A stretch of DNA of 19,724 nt, taken from an uncultured Peptococcaceae bacterium. Lineage in GTDB: Bacteria; Bacillota; Peptococcia; Peptococcales; Peptococcaceae. Positions 8,755 through 15,779 of the stretch are shown here, piece after piece. Position 1 is the stretch's first letter. Every line of letters starts with the position of its first letter. Where the stretch lies: positions 1 through 19,724 of the forward strand of contig CABUKW010000049.1 in NCBI GenBank assembly GCA_902492275.1. Reading direction: 5' to 3'. The position numbers and the translations under genes were made by a program. The notes below the pieces were generated by a model. That model ran no database searches and was not told where the DNA came from. It saw only the letters and a list, made by a program, of their open reading frames with translations.

Positions 8755-8783
8755 TTGACACCACATACCCCTATGGGTATAAT
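8755..8783 (+). promoter_or_regulatory. Consensus sigma-A promoter of the P-type ATPase unit
   Basis: TTGACA at 8755-8760 and TATAAT at 8778-8783 are separated by exactly 17 bases, a perfect vegetative promoter. Such a strong promoter fits tight control by a repressor, and a palindromic operator fills its spacer. Confidence 0.9.
8765..8780. promoter_or_regulatory. CsoR-like operator 1 (promoter spacer)
   Basis: The 16-base palindrome ATACCCCTATGGGTAT fills the promoter spacer and touches the -10 box. AT-flanked C-tract/G-tract palindromes of this kind are the type 1 sites bound by the CsoR/CstR repressor family. Binding here would block RNA polymerase until metal (or persulfide, for CstR) releases the repressor. 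The regulator gene is not in the window. Confidence 0.75.
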
Positions 8784-8789
8784 ATTGAT

Positions 8790-8805
8790 ATACCTATAGG
8801 GGTAT
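8790..8805. promoter_or_regulatory. CsoR-like operator 2 (downstream of -10)
   Basis: ATACCTATAGGGGTAT is, on the other strand, nearly the same sequence as operator 1. Its centre lies 25 bases from that of the first site, and it covers the expected transcription start. Two like sites at this spacing suggest that two CsoR-type tetramers bind together. Confidence 0.72.
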
Positions 8806-8820
8806 AGAGGGAGGAGTTTT

Positions 8821-10695
8821 ATGGAAAAATTAGAACATTTTTTAGAATGGGGCGGCATGAAAAAAGACATCCTTTGTTTGATAATCGCAGCGATTGCTTT
8901 GTGTATCAGCATTTTTGATTTCCTTGCGTTGCCTTTTGATGCGGCCTGGATTGCCATTTTGCTTTGCGGTGTACCTATCATTTTAGAAGCAGTCATTGGC
9001 TTGATCACTGCTTTTGATATCAAAGCGGATGTCTTGGTGTCGCTGGCCTTGCTTGCTTCCGTTTTCATCGGGGAAACCTTCGCCGCCGGGGAGGTTGCGT
9101 TTATTATGCAGCTAGGCGCCCTGTTAGAAGACCTGACTGTGGCCAAGGCTCGGGCCGGCATTGAAAAGCTGGTGCATTTATCGCCGCGTACCGCCCGTGT
9201 ATTGGCCCAGGGAAAAGAAACGGTCATTCCTGCAGAGCAAGTAAAGGTTGGCGACTTGCTTCGCGTTCTGCCCGGGGAAACCATTCCGGTAGACGGCGTC
9301 ATTACCATGGGACAGACCTCGGTCAATCAGGCCGTTATGACCGGAGAACCGCTGCCTGTCGATAAAGGCGTTGGAGATCAGGTGGCCAGCGGCACCGTAA
9401 ACCAGTTTGGTTCCTTCGATATGCAGGCCGCCAAGGTGGGAGAGGATAGCTCCATTCAGCGCATGATTCGTTTGGTACAATCGGCTGATGCCGGGAAAGC
9501 TAAAATTGTCAGCTTAGCGGACCGTTGGGCCACCTGGATTGTGGTAATTGCGCTGACGGCAGCGGTGCTGACCTGGCTGATAACAGGCCAAGTCATTCGT
9601 GCGGTGACGATTTTAGTTGTATTTTGTCCCTGCGCTCTGGTGCTGGCTACGCCAACAGCCATTATGGCCGCCATTGGCAATGCCACCAAACACGGCTTTT
9701 TAGTGCGGGAGGGCGATGCCCTAGAACGGTTGGCCGCCGTAGCCAAAGTGACCTTTGATAAAACCGGCACCTTAACCTACGGCACGCCGCAGGTGGTAGC
9801 GGTGCATAGCTTTCAGCCGCAGCTTGCCGAGGAGACGCTTTATGCCTACGCCGCCATGGCAGAGCAACGCTCCGAGCATCCGCTGGGAAAAGCGGTTGTA
9901 CGCTGCTATCAAGAGACAAGCGGCAAACCGGTAGCCGGTGCGGAAGATTTTCAGATGCTGCCCGGGCGAGGCATCGCCGCCACCGTAGCAGGAAAGCAGA
10001 TTTTAGCCGGCAATGCAGAGCTATTGCAGACCAACGATATTCTATTGACAGAGCAGTGCCATAATTACGCTGAAGATTACTTGCAGAAAGGCTGTACTAT
10101 TATTTATGTGGCTATAGACGGCCGGTTGTCGGGCTTGCTGGCCTTAGCCGACACCCTGCGTCCCGAAGCGGCAGCCATGATTGCCAGCGTGAAGCAAACC
10201 GGCATTTCTCCGGTATTATTAACAGGCGACCATGAAAACGCTGCACAGCACATGGCGGCGCAGCTGGACATTCAGGAAGTCCACGCCAATTGTCTGCCGG
10301 AGGATAAGCTGCAATACATTACCCAATGTCAGCAAGGGCAGCAGCAGGTTTGCATGGTAGGAGACGGCATCAACGATGCCCCTGCCCTGAAAAAAGCCTT
10401 TGTCGGCATCGCCATGGGCGGTATCGGCAGCGACATTGCAGTCGATGCCGCCGATATTGCGCTGGTGAATGACGATATCAAGGAACTGCCCCATTTGCTG
10501 CGGCTTTCCAAACGGATGATGACGATCATTAAAGCCAATCTGACCTTTTCTATGACCTTAAATTTTGTAGCCATCATTTTGGCGATCACAGGCATTTTAA
10601 ATCCGGTTGTCGGCGCTCTGGTCCATAACGCCGGCTCTGTATTTGTGATTATCAATTCGGCTCGACTGTTAAATTGGAAGAAACGGGGGTGCTAG
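8821..10695 (+). CDS. Heavy-metal-translocating P1B-type ATPase
   Basis: This 624-residue inner-membrane pump uses ATP to export a soft metal ion. Eight membrane segments can be placed at about 17-33, 41-61, 67-86, 88-104, 236-256, 260-282, 574-593 and 595-615. The actuator loop has TGEP (174-177). The transport motif is CPC (269-271). The phosphorylated residue is D313 in DKTGTLT, and the P1B signature HP is at 353-354. The hinge is GDGIND (514-519). It has no N-terminal HMA metal-binding domain. The last segment carries VHNAGSVFVIINS in place of the MxxSS motif of classic CopA, so Cu(I) is not assured and Zn, Cd or Co remain possible. GGAGG at 8810-8814 supports the start. CsoR-like operators lie upstream, and a small membrane protein follows. 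Confidence 0.93.
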   Translation: MEKLEHFLEWGGMKKDILCLIIAAIALCISIFDFLALPFDAAWIAILLCGVPIILEAVIGLITAFDIKADVLVSLALLASVFIGETFAAGEVAFIMQLGALLEDLTVAKARAGIEKLVHLSPRTARVLAQGKETVIPAEQVKVGDLLRVLPGETIPVDGVITMGQTSVNQAVMTGEPLPVDKGVGDQVASGTVNQFGSFDMQAAKVGEDSSIQRMIRLVQSADAGKAKIVSLADRWATWIVVIALTAAVLTWLITGQVIRAVTILVVFCPCALVLATPTAIMAAIGNATKHGFLVREGDALERLAAVAKVTFDKTGTLTYGTPQVVAVHSFQPQLAEETLYAYAAMAEQRSEHPLGKAVVRCYQETSGKPVAGAEDFQMLPGRGIAATVAGKQILAGNAELLQTNDILLTEQCHNYAEDYLQKGCTIIYVAIDGRLSGLLALADTLRPEAAAMIASVKQTGISPVLLTGDHENAAQHMAAQLDIQEVHANCLPEDKLQYITQCQQGQQQVCMVGDGINDAPALKKAFVGIAMGGIGSDIAVDAADIALVNDDIKELPHLLRLSKRMMTIIKANLTFSMTLNFVAIILAITGILNPVVGALVHNAGSVFVIINSARLLNWKKRGC

Positions 10696-10696
10696 T

Positions 10697-10870
10697 ATGC
10701 TGTTTACCGTGGTTGCTTTGATAGTTGGCGCGATGATTTTTCTCGGCGGTCTCTATTACCTGATAAAAGAAAAATCGGATCAGGAGGCTCGAAAAATTTA
10801 TCTGATTACAACTGTAGCAGGCGTTGTCATCCTGGCAGGCGTGATCGTGCGGACAGTGCTGTTGGGCTGA
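10697..10870 (+). CDS. Small two-helix membrane protein (57 aa), metal-pump partner
   Basis: The frame begins at ATG 10697, one base after the ATPase stop. Its ribosome binding site GGGGG (10685-10689) lies inside the ATPase gene, which points to coupled translation. The 57-residue product has a first hydrophobic helix at about 2-22 (LFTVVALIVGAMIFLGGLYY), a short charged loop (IKEKSDQEARK), and a second helix at about 34-55. It has no cysteine, histidine or methionine metal motif. I know no named family for it. Position suggests a subunit or modulator of the pump, as small membrane proteins are for several P-type ATPases, but that is inference. Confidence 0.75.
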   Translation: MLFTVVALIVGAMIFLGGLYYLIKEKSDQEARKIYLITTVAGVVILAGVIVRTVLLG

Positions 10871-10926
10871 CGGGCGACCTTTCCCCAAAGCAAGCAGTGA
10901 TGGGGGCTAGTTGCCGTCAAGCTGAA

Positions 10927-10974
10927 AAAAGGACCGCTATGGAATGGCCAAGGCCATTCCATAGCGGTCCTTTT
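10927..10974. terminator. Long perfect hairpin, bidirectional terminator
   Basis: Arms 10927-10949 and 10952-10974 match perfectly over 23 bases (AAAAGGACCGCTATGG... against its complement), with only AA between them. T runs follow the hairpin on both strands: four T on the + strand and six on the - strand. It lies between the ends of the ATPase unit and the facing protease gene, so it can end both transcripts. Confidence 0.9.
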
Positions 10975-11002
10975 GGTATATGCCTCCTAACAGCAGAAAG
11001 AC

Positions 11003-12403
11003 TTATGGCAGAAAGCCCTCCACAAAAAAGCGGATGGTGCGGTAATCGACAGCCAGATTGATGTTTTGCCCTTCGTTGATGCCGGCAGTGCAAATGCCAA
11101 TGACTTCCCCTTGCATATTAAGCAGCGCGCCGCCGGAACTGCCTGGAGAAGTAGGTGCCGTGAACTGAATCATATCAGTGTCCTGTATGGTGCGGAAGCC
11201 AGAAATAATTCCATCAGAGACAGAATTAAACAACCCCAAAGGACTGCCAATGGCTACTACTTTTTGCCCGCGGATTAAAGGTTTGTTGCCATCATAGATA
11301 GGCAACGGCACCGAGGGGCAGTCAATACGCAGCAAAGCCAAATCGTATACATAATTGTATTTGATGACTTCCTGACTTAGATAACTGTTATTGTCTCCTT
11401 CCAGCTTTACGCGGTAATGATGACTGTCAGAGACTACATGAAAATTGGTTAAAATATAGCCTTGCGCGTTGATTAAAATACCGGAACCAGTTTTGAAGCA
11501 TTGTCCTTCTTGGTCTAGTACTTCAATCATGACCACCGAAGATGCCAGCGTTGCTAATTCTTCAAAGGATTTTTCACAGCGCGCCTCCTGTGGGGTCGGC
11601 TTATTTGGCTGTGCTGTTGTCTGCTGTCGTTTCACCGGTTGTTCTGCCAAAGGCGGTAAATTTGTATTTGTTGCCGTTGGAACAGACTGTACAATTTGTT
11701 TGCTTTCGTTTGCTCCCACCGGAACTGCGCAGGATTTGGCAATCATGGGAGGCAGAGAAAATGCTGCGTATTGCTTGCAGTCATACTTGGCAGAGAGGGC
11801 TGAAAGTGCAGTATTCAGTGTTAAATCGCCGGCCGGATTGAGATAAAGTACATCTACGCCCAACTGAGTTAAGAAATATAAAAATAAATATTCCTGTTTT
11901 TTCAGTGTTCCGCTGCAAACAAATTTAGGCGAACGGTTGATATTCCAATTAAAAAACAATGTAGGAAAAAGCGTATCAGCCCAAAATAATAGTTTAACCA
12001 TAAAATTTTTCAGCATAGAAGCACTGGCCATAGGATGATATTTCCGATAAAAAGCAGGCAATTGCTGCAAGCGTTGTTGTATGGTTTGCTGTAAAAGCGC
12101 GTCATCAGCACGGTACTGCAATTGTTTTTGCGGATTGTCCCAATTTTGGCTGTAATAAGCGATTTGTTCCGGTTGTGGTAAATCAGGAAATTGAACCAGA
12201 CGCAAAGCGTGTCCTGTCTGTTCTAATTGCTGGTCTAATTGTCTTAATTCATCTAAAAACGCAGATTGATTCTGACAACCAATCATGCGAATAAAATAAA
12301 CATCCTTTACCTGATGGCGAAAAGCGCCATTGACATTGGCAAACGCAGAGAAGGTCGTGAGCTGCATGGGATTATAACGAACTTGAAAGGTCTGACTGGA
12401 CAT
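11003..12403 (-). CDS. Trypsin-like serine protease with unusual N-terminal domain
   Basis: The 466-residue protein has three parts. Residues about 280-466 are a chymotrypsin/HtrA-like (S1C type) protease with a complete triad: H322 in LTNFHVVSD, D354 in YDLALLRID, and S423 in SPGSSGGALLN. Residues about 228-275 are a Pro/Gln/Thr-rich linker. Residues 1 to about 225 form a separate domain with NRSPKFVCSGTLKKQEYLF and TQLGVDVLYLNPAGD. From memory this resembles the YceG-type proteins of tellurite/Ter stress loci, though I cannot verify that. There is no signal peptide, membrane anchor or PDZ domain, so it should act in the cytoplasm, unlike classic HtrA/DegP. AGGGAGA 7 bases ahead supports the start. 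It is a single gene with its own promoter. Its substrate is unknown. Confidence 0.85.
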   Translation of the reverse strand: MSSQTFQVRYNPMQLTTFSAFANVNGAFRHQVKDVYFIRMIGCQNQSAFLDELRQLDQQLEQTGHALRLVQFPDLPQPEQIAYYSQNWDNPQKQLQYRADDALLQQTIQQRLQQLPAFYRKYHPMASASMLKNFMVKLLFWADTLFPTLFFNWNINRSPKFVCSGTLKKQEYLFLYFLTQLGVDVLYLNPAGDLTLNTALSALSAKYDCKQYAAFSLPPMIAKSCAVPVGANESKQIVQSVPTATNTNLPPLAEQPVKRQQTTAQPNKPTPQEARCEKSFEELATLASSVVMIEVLDQEGQCFKTGSGILINAQGYILTNFHVVSDSHHYRVKLEGDNNSYLSQEVIKYNYVYDLALLRIDCPSVPLPIYDGNKPLIRGQKVVAIGSPLGLFNSVSDGIISGFRTIQDTDMIQFTAPTSPGSSGGALLNMQGEVIGICTAGINEGQNINLAVDYRTIRFFVEGFLP

Positions 12404-12481
12404 AAAAACATCTCCCTGACGAATGGAAAAATAAATAACCGCATAGACGAAATCATTATGTATCAGTTATCAGTTTTCTTC

Positions 12482-12510
12482 AGTATAGCAGATTTTTCAG
12501 GAACTGTCAG
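12482..12510 (-). promoter_or_regulatory. Promoter of the protease gene
   Basis: Read on the - strand, CTGACA (12510-12505) and TATACT (12487-12482) are 17 bases apart, with an extended -10 TGC just ahead. Only one base differs from consensus in each box. Transcription should start near 12475 and leave a leader of about 70 bases before the ATG at 12403. Confidence 0.75.
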
Positions 12511-12594
12511 CAATGAAATTGGCATGGAAAACAATTTTATTCCATAAAGTTCTAAAATTGTTTTGGCCGGCTGTCCTTAGAATTTGTTAAAAAT

Positions 12595-12624
12595 CAAGCA
12601 GAAATTGGAAGCACTTTCTGCTTG
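12595..12624. repeat. 10-base inverted repeat overlapping the pyr -35 box
   Basis: CAAGCAGAAA (12595-12604) and TTTCTGCTTG (12615-12624) are perfect complements around a 10-base loop. The right arm covers the first three bases of the pyr -35 hexamer. On the - strand the hairpin is followed by ATTTTT, so it could be a leftward terminator. Its place also suits an operator. Neither role is proven. Confidence 0.6.
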
Positions 12625-12650
12625 AAAAGTCTACATAGACTTGTTATAAT
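12622..12650 (+). promoter_or_regulatory. Promoter of the pyrBCFE operon
   Basis: TTGAAA at 12622-12627 and TATAAT at 12645-12650 are 17 bases apart, and the -10 is extended by TGT. Transcription should begin near 12657, placing the PyrR loop and attenuator in the leader of about 180 bases. Confidence 0.85.
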
Positions 12651-12672
12651 ATTAAAAATAAGACAATGGAGA

Positions 12673-12705
12673 ACCTTTAAGTCAGTCCTGTGAGGCGGGC
12701 AAGGT
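12673..12705 (+). promoter_or_regulatory. PyrR-binding loop (anti-antiterminator) in the pyr leader
   Basis: The leader carries AGTCCTGTGAGGC, which fits the PyrR consensus UCCNGNGAGGYU apart from its last position. Hexaloop CTGTGA (12688-12693) is closed by GTC/GGC. A lower stem ACCTT (12673-12677) with AAGGT (12701-12705) lies across an internal bulge, the known architecture of PyrR sites. When UMP is plentiful, PyrR holds this loop. The CAGTCC at 12683-12688 then cannot pair with GGACTG at 12772-12777, so the terminator forms. Confidence 0.88.
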
Positions 12706-12769
12706 AAACACATGCATTGATACGGATTATTAGGGGATTCGTATGCTCTGATACTGTCATTTTACCGGG

Positions 12770-12791
12770 CCGGACTGTGTCCGGTTTTTTT
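12770..12791 (+). terminator. Attenuator terminator of the pyr operon
   Basis: CCGGAC (12770-12775) pairs with GTCCGG (12779-12784) around TGT and is followed by seven T. It stands 48 bases before pyrB. Its left arm overlaps GGACTG, which complements part of the PyrR loop, so the two folds exclude each other. A further hairpin, ATACGGAT (12720-12727) with ATTCGTAT (12737-12744), lies between them. Confidence 0.88.
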
Positions 12792-12838
12792 ATTGTCTTG
12801 GATTTGTTTCTGACTGCATCGTTTAAGGAGGTAGACTT

Positions 12839-13762
12839 ATGCCAATCGCAAAGAAGGATCTACTCCACCTCAGCGATTTATCGGTGGAGGAAATCTGGCA
12901 GGTTTTGGACAAAGCAAGGGAAATGAAGCAGGTGTTGGCAGGCGCGGATAAAAAATATCCCATTCTGCGAGGAAAATCGGTAATCAATCTTTTTTATGAA
13001 AACAGTACCAGAACGCGGTCTTCGTTTGAATTTGCCGGCAAATATCTGGGCGCTGATGTGGTGAACATTAACACCAGCAGCAGCAGTGTAATGAAGGGCG
13101 AATCGCTGAAGGATACAGCGCTGACCTTAGACCGGCTGGCGCCGGATATTATCGTAATGCGGCACGGAGCCAGCGGCGCCCATGAAATTTTGGCCAAACA
13201 TGTGAAGGCGCGGGTTATTAACGCCGGTGATGGTGCTCATCAGCACCCCACCCAGAGTTTATTGGATTTATTGACCATTGTGGAGCATAAGCAGCGCCTG
13301 GAAGGCTTGAAGATTGCCATTGTAGGCGATATTCTGCATAGCCGGGTAGCCCGCTCTGATGTATGGGGCTTTCGGGCTTTGGGCGCTGAGGTGACGCTCT
13401 GTGCGCCGCCAACGTTGATGCCGGCTAAAGCGGCAGAGCTGGGAGCGAAAATCAGTTATCATATGGAGGAAGCTATTCAAGATGCCGATGTGATTGTGAT
13501 GCTGCGTATTCAGCTGGAACGGCAAAAGGCAGGGATGTTCCCATCTATTCGGGAATATGCTGCTTTTTATGGGCTGAATGGTCAGCGGCTGAAGCTGGCT
13601 AAACCAGATTGCTTGGTAATGCATCCCGGTCCGATTAACCGCGGCGTAGAAATTACGCCGGAGGTGGCCGATGGTATGCAGGCGGTCATTGAGGAACAAG
13701 TACACAATGGTTTGGCTGTGCGCATGGCGTTATTGGCTATCATGGGAGGTGCTGTACAATGA
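12839..13762 (+). CDS. pyrB: Aspartate carbamoyltransferase catalytic chain
   Basis: PyrB joins carbamoyl phosphate and aspartate to N-carbamoyl-aspartate, the committed step of pyrimidine synthesis. The 307-residue protein has the carbamoyl-phosphate loop ENSTRTRSSFE (STRTR at 56-60), the lysine of SSSVMKGESL (K86), DGAHQHPTQSLLDL (about 131-144) and the C-terminal HPGPINRG. These mark an aspartate rather than ornithine carbamoyltransferase. AAGGAGGT at 12825-12832 gives a strong ribosome binding site. No pyrI regulatory-chain gene follows, as in Bacillus-type enzymes, so control is likely by the leader attenuator. The stop overlaps the pyrC start (ATGA). Confidence 0.97.
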   Translation: MPIAKKDLLHLSDLSVEEIWQVLDKAREMKQVLAGADKKYPILRGKSVINLFYENSTRTRSSFEFAGKYLGADVVNINTSSSSVMKGESLKDTALTLDRLAPDIIVMRHGASGAHEILAKHVKARVINAGDGAHQHPTQSLLDLLTIVEHKQRLEGLKIAIVGDILHSRVARSDVWGFRALGAEVTLCAPPTLMPAKAAELGAKISYHMEEAIQDADVIVMLRIQLERQKAGMFPSIREYAAFYGLNGQRLKLAKPDCLVMHPGPINRGVEITPEVADGMQAVIEEQVHNGLAVRMALLAIMGGAVQ

Positions 13763-15042
13763 TGTTGCTGAAAAATGGTCATGTGGTAGATCCTGCCCAG
13801 AATTTGAACGGTAAGGCTGATATTCTCCTGGAAGGAGACAAAATTGTGGCTGTAGGACCGGAGCTGACAGCGGACGGTGCGCAGATTGTGGATTTGACCG
13901 GCAGGGTTGTGATGCCTGGATTTGTAGATATGCATGTGCATTTGCGGGAGCCGGGACGGGAAGATAAGGAAACCATTGCAACCGGTTGTCAGGCGGCTAT
14001 TCACGGCGGTTTTACCTCCATAGCCTGTATGCCCAACACTACGCCGGTGGCCGATAATGAAGCCGTAGTGGAAGCGGTATTGTATAAAGCCTATAAAGCC
14101 AACTTAGCCGATGTTTATCCCATTGCCTGCATTACCAAGGGACAGAAGGGGGAAGAACTGACCGAGATGCTGTTGTTGCATCAGGCTGGCGCTGTGGCTT
14201 TCAGTGATGATGGCAGAACGGTGCAGAACAGCGGTGTATTGCGCCGGGCTATGGATTACAGCAAAGCGTTAGACGGTTTGCTGATTTCTCACTGCGAAGA
14301 TGAAAATTTGTTGGGCAGCGGTGTTGTCAATGAAGGGATTGTCAGCACAGAACTAGGCTTGGCGGGAATCCCCAATGAAGTAGAGGATTTGATTATCGCC
14401 CGGGATTTGATGCTGGCCAAATTGACTGGCTGCCGGCTGCACATTGCCCATGTCAGCACTGCCGGCGGCGTGGCGCTGATTGCCAAGGCCAAAGCGGAAG
14501 GGGTGCGGGTAACGGCTGAGGCGACGCCCCATCATCTATGCTTGACGGAAGAGGCTGTGCGGGGGTATGATACAAATACCAAGGTAAATCCGCCACTGCG
14601 CACGGAAGCTGATAGGGCGGCATTGTTCGCTGGACTGAAGGCCGGAATTATCGACTGTGTTTCCACCGACCATGCGCCCCATACCATACAGGAAAAAGAA
14701 GTAGAATATATGTATGCAGCCAATGGGATAAGCGGCTTGGAAACGGCTGTACCCCTTATTTGGACTGACTTTGTGACCACCGGTCAGCTTACGCTGGAAG
14801 AATTAGCGCTCAAAATGAGCAAGCGACCTGCAGAAATTTTAGGCATTGCCAAAGGCACTTTGGAGCCAGGACGAATGGCAGATATTGTGATAATTAACCC
14901 TGAGCAGGAAAAAATGGTTGACCCAGCACAATTTTATTCCAAGGGCAAGAACACGCCCTTTGTCGGCAGAATGCTGAAGGGCTGGCCGGAAATGGTAATA
15001 AAAGGTGGGCGGATTGTCCTGAAGCAGGGCGTATTAGTGTAA
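13759..15042 (+). CDS. pyrC: Dihydroorotase (Bacillus-type, class I)
   Basis: PyrC cyclises N-carbamoyl-aspartate to dihydroorotate. The 427-residue protein has a complete binuclear zinc site at the positions known for Bacillus enzymes: H59 and H61 in DMHVHLREPG, D151 in FSDDGRTV, H178 in ISHCED, H231 in IAHVSTAGG and D304 in STDHAPH. This is the class I dihydroorotase, not the shorter E. coli type and not an inactive paralogue. GGAGG at 13745-13749 lies in the end of pyrB, and the genes overlap by four bases. A 20-base gap with a ribosome binding site leads to pyrF. Confidence 0.97.
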   Translation: MMLLKNGHVVDPAQNLNGKADILLEGDKIVAVGPELTADGAQIVDLTGRVVMPGFVDMHVHLREPGREDKETIATGCQAAIHGGFTSIACMPNTTPVADNEAVVEAVLYKAYKANLADVYPIACITKGQKGEELTEMLLLHQAGAVAFSDDGRTVQNSGVLRRAMDYSKALDGLLISHCEDENLLGSGVVNEGIVSTELGLAGIPNEVEDLIIARDLMLAKLTGCRLHIAHVSTAGGVALIAKAKAEGVRVTAEATPHHLCLTEEAVRGYDTNTKVNPPLRTEADRAALFAGLKAGIIDCVSTDHAPHTIQEKEVEYMYAANGISGLETAVPLIWTDFVTTGQLTLEELALKMSKRPAEILGIAKGTLEPGRMADIVIINPEQEKMVDPAQFYSKGKNTPFVGRMLKGWPEMVIKGGRIVLKQGVLV

Positions 15043-15062
15043 AAAAGGAGTGGAAGCTGCAA

Positions 15063-15779
15063 ATGAATGAAAAACTGATTGTTGCATTGGACTATGCCTA
15101 TGAAAATGAAGCGCGGGAACTGGTGAGCCAGCTGGACGACGCCGTAGGTTATTACAAAGTGGGGCTGGAGCTGTTTTTAAACACCAGAGGCAGCATCATC
15201 GATTATTTGAAGCACAAAGGCAAAAAAGTATTTTTGGATTTAAAATTTCACGATATTCCTAATACGGTGGCGCAGGCAGCAGCTTGGGCAGCCTCCTTTG
15301 GAGTGGATATGTTTACGCTGCACGCTTCCGGCGGTGCAGAAATGATGCGCTCCAGTGTGGAAACCGTATCGGATATTTGTGAAAAGTTGAATGTGAAAAT
15401 GCCGCAGATGGTTGGCGTGACGATTTTAACCAGCTTTGATGAAAGAGGCATCGCCCGGGTTGGCTACAAGGAGAATATTGCCAATACGGTGCTCAATTTG
15501 GCGAAGCTGTGTCAGGAGTCCAATATGCGGGGCGTAGTGTGCTCTCCCCATGAAGTTACGGAAATTAAACAGGTCTGCGGGGATGACTTTTTGACAGTCT
15601 GCCCGGGGATTCGTCCGGTTTGGGCGGCGAAAGGCGACCAGAAGCGTATCACCACACCATCTGATGCTATTAAGATTGGTGTTGATTATATGGTAGTTGG
15701 GCGTCCGATTACCAAAGCAAAAAATCCACAAGAAGCAGCATTAAAAATTGTCGAAGAAATTGGAGGCGTTGCAGAATGA
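15063..15779 (+). CDS. pyrF: Orotidine 5'-phosphate decarboxylase
   Basis: PyrF makes UMP from OMP. The 238-residue protein is the group I type. Its catalytic block is FLDLKFHDIPNTV, with D59, K61 and D64 as the DxKxxD signature. PGIRP (181-185) and VVGRPIT (211-217) form the phosphate-binding end. AAGGAG about 12 bases upstream is a slightly long-spaced ribosome binding site. The stop overlaps the pyrE start. In many Firmicutes pyrK and pyrD lie between pyrC and pyrF; here they are missing, so dihydroorotate dehydrogenase is encoded elsewhere. Confidence 0.97.
   Translation: MNEKLIVALDYAYENEARELVSQLDDAVGYYKVGLELFLNTRGSIIDYLKHKGKKVFLDLKFHDIPNTVAQAAAWAASFGVDMFTLHASGGAEMMRSSVETVSDICEKLNVKMPQMVGVTILTSFDERGIARVGYKENIANTVLNLAKLCQESNMRGVVCSPHEVTEIKQVCGDDFLTVCPGIRPVWAAKGDQKRITTPSDAIKIGVDYMVVGRPITKAKNPQEAALKIVEEIGGVAE

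Noticed and set aside
13268..13705. Long antisense frames across pyrB and pyrC.
   Set aside because: They lie within confidently assigned genes and show no motifs or ribosome binding sites.
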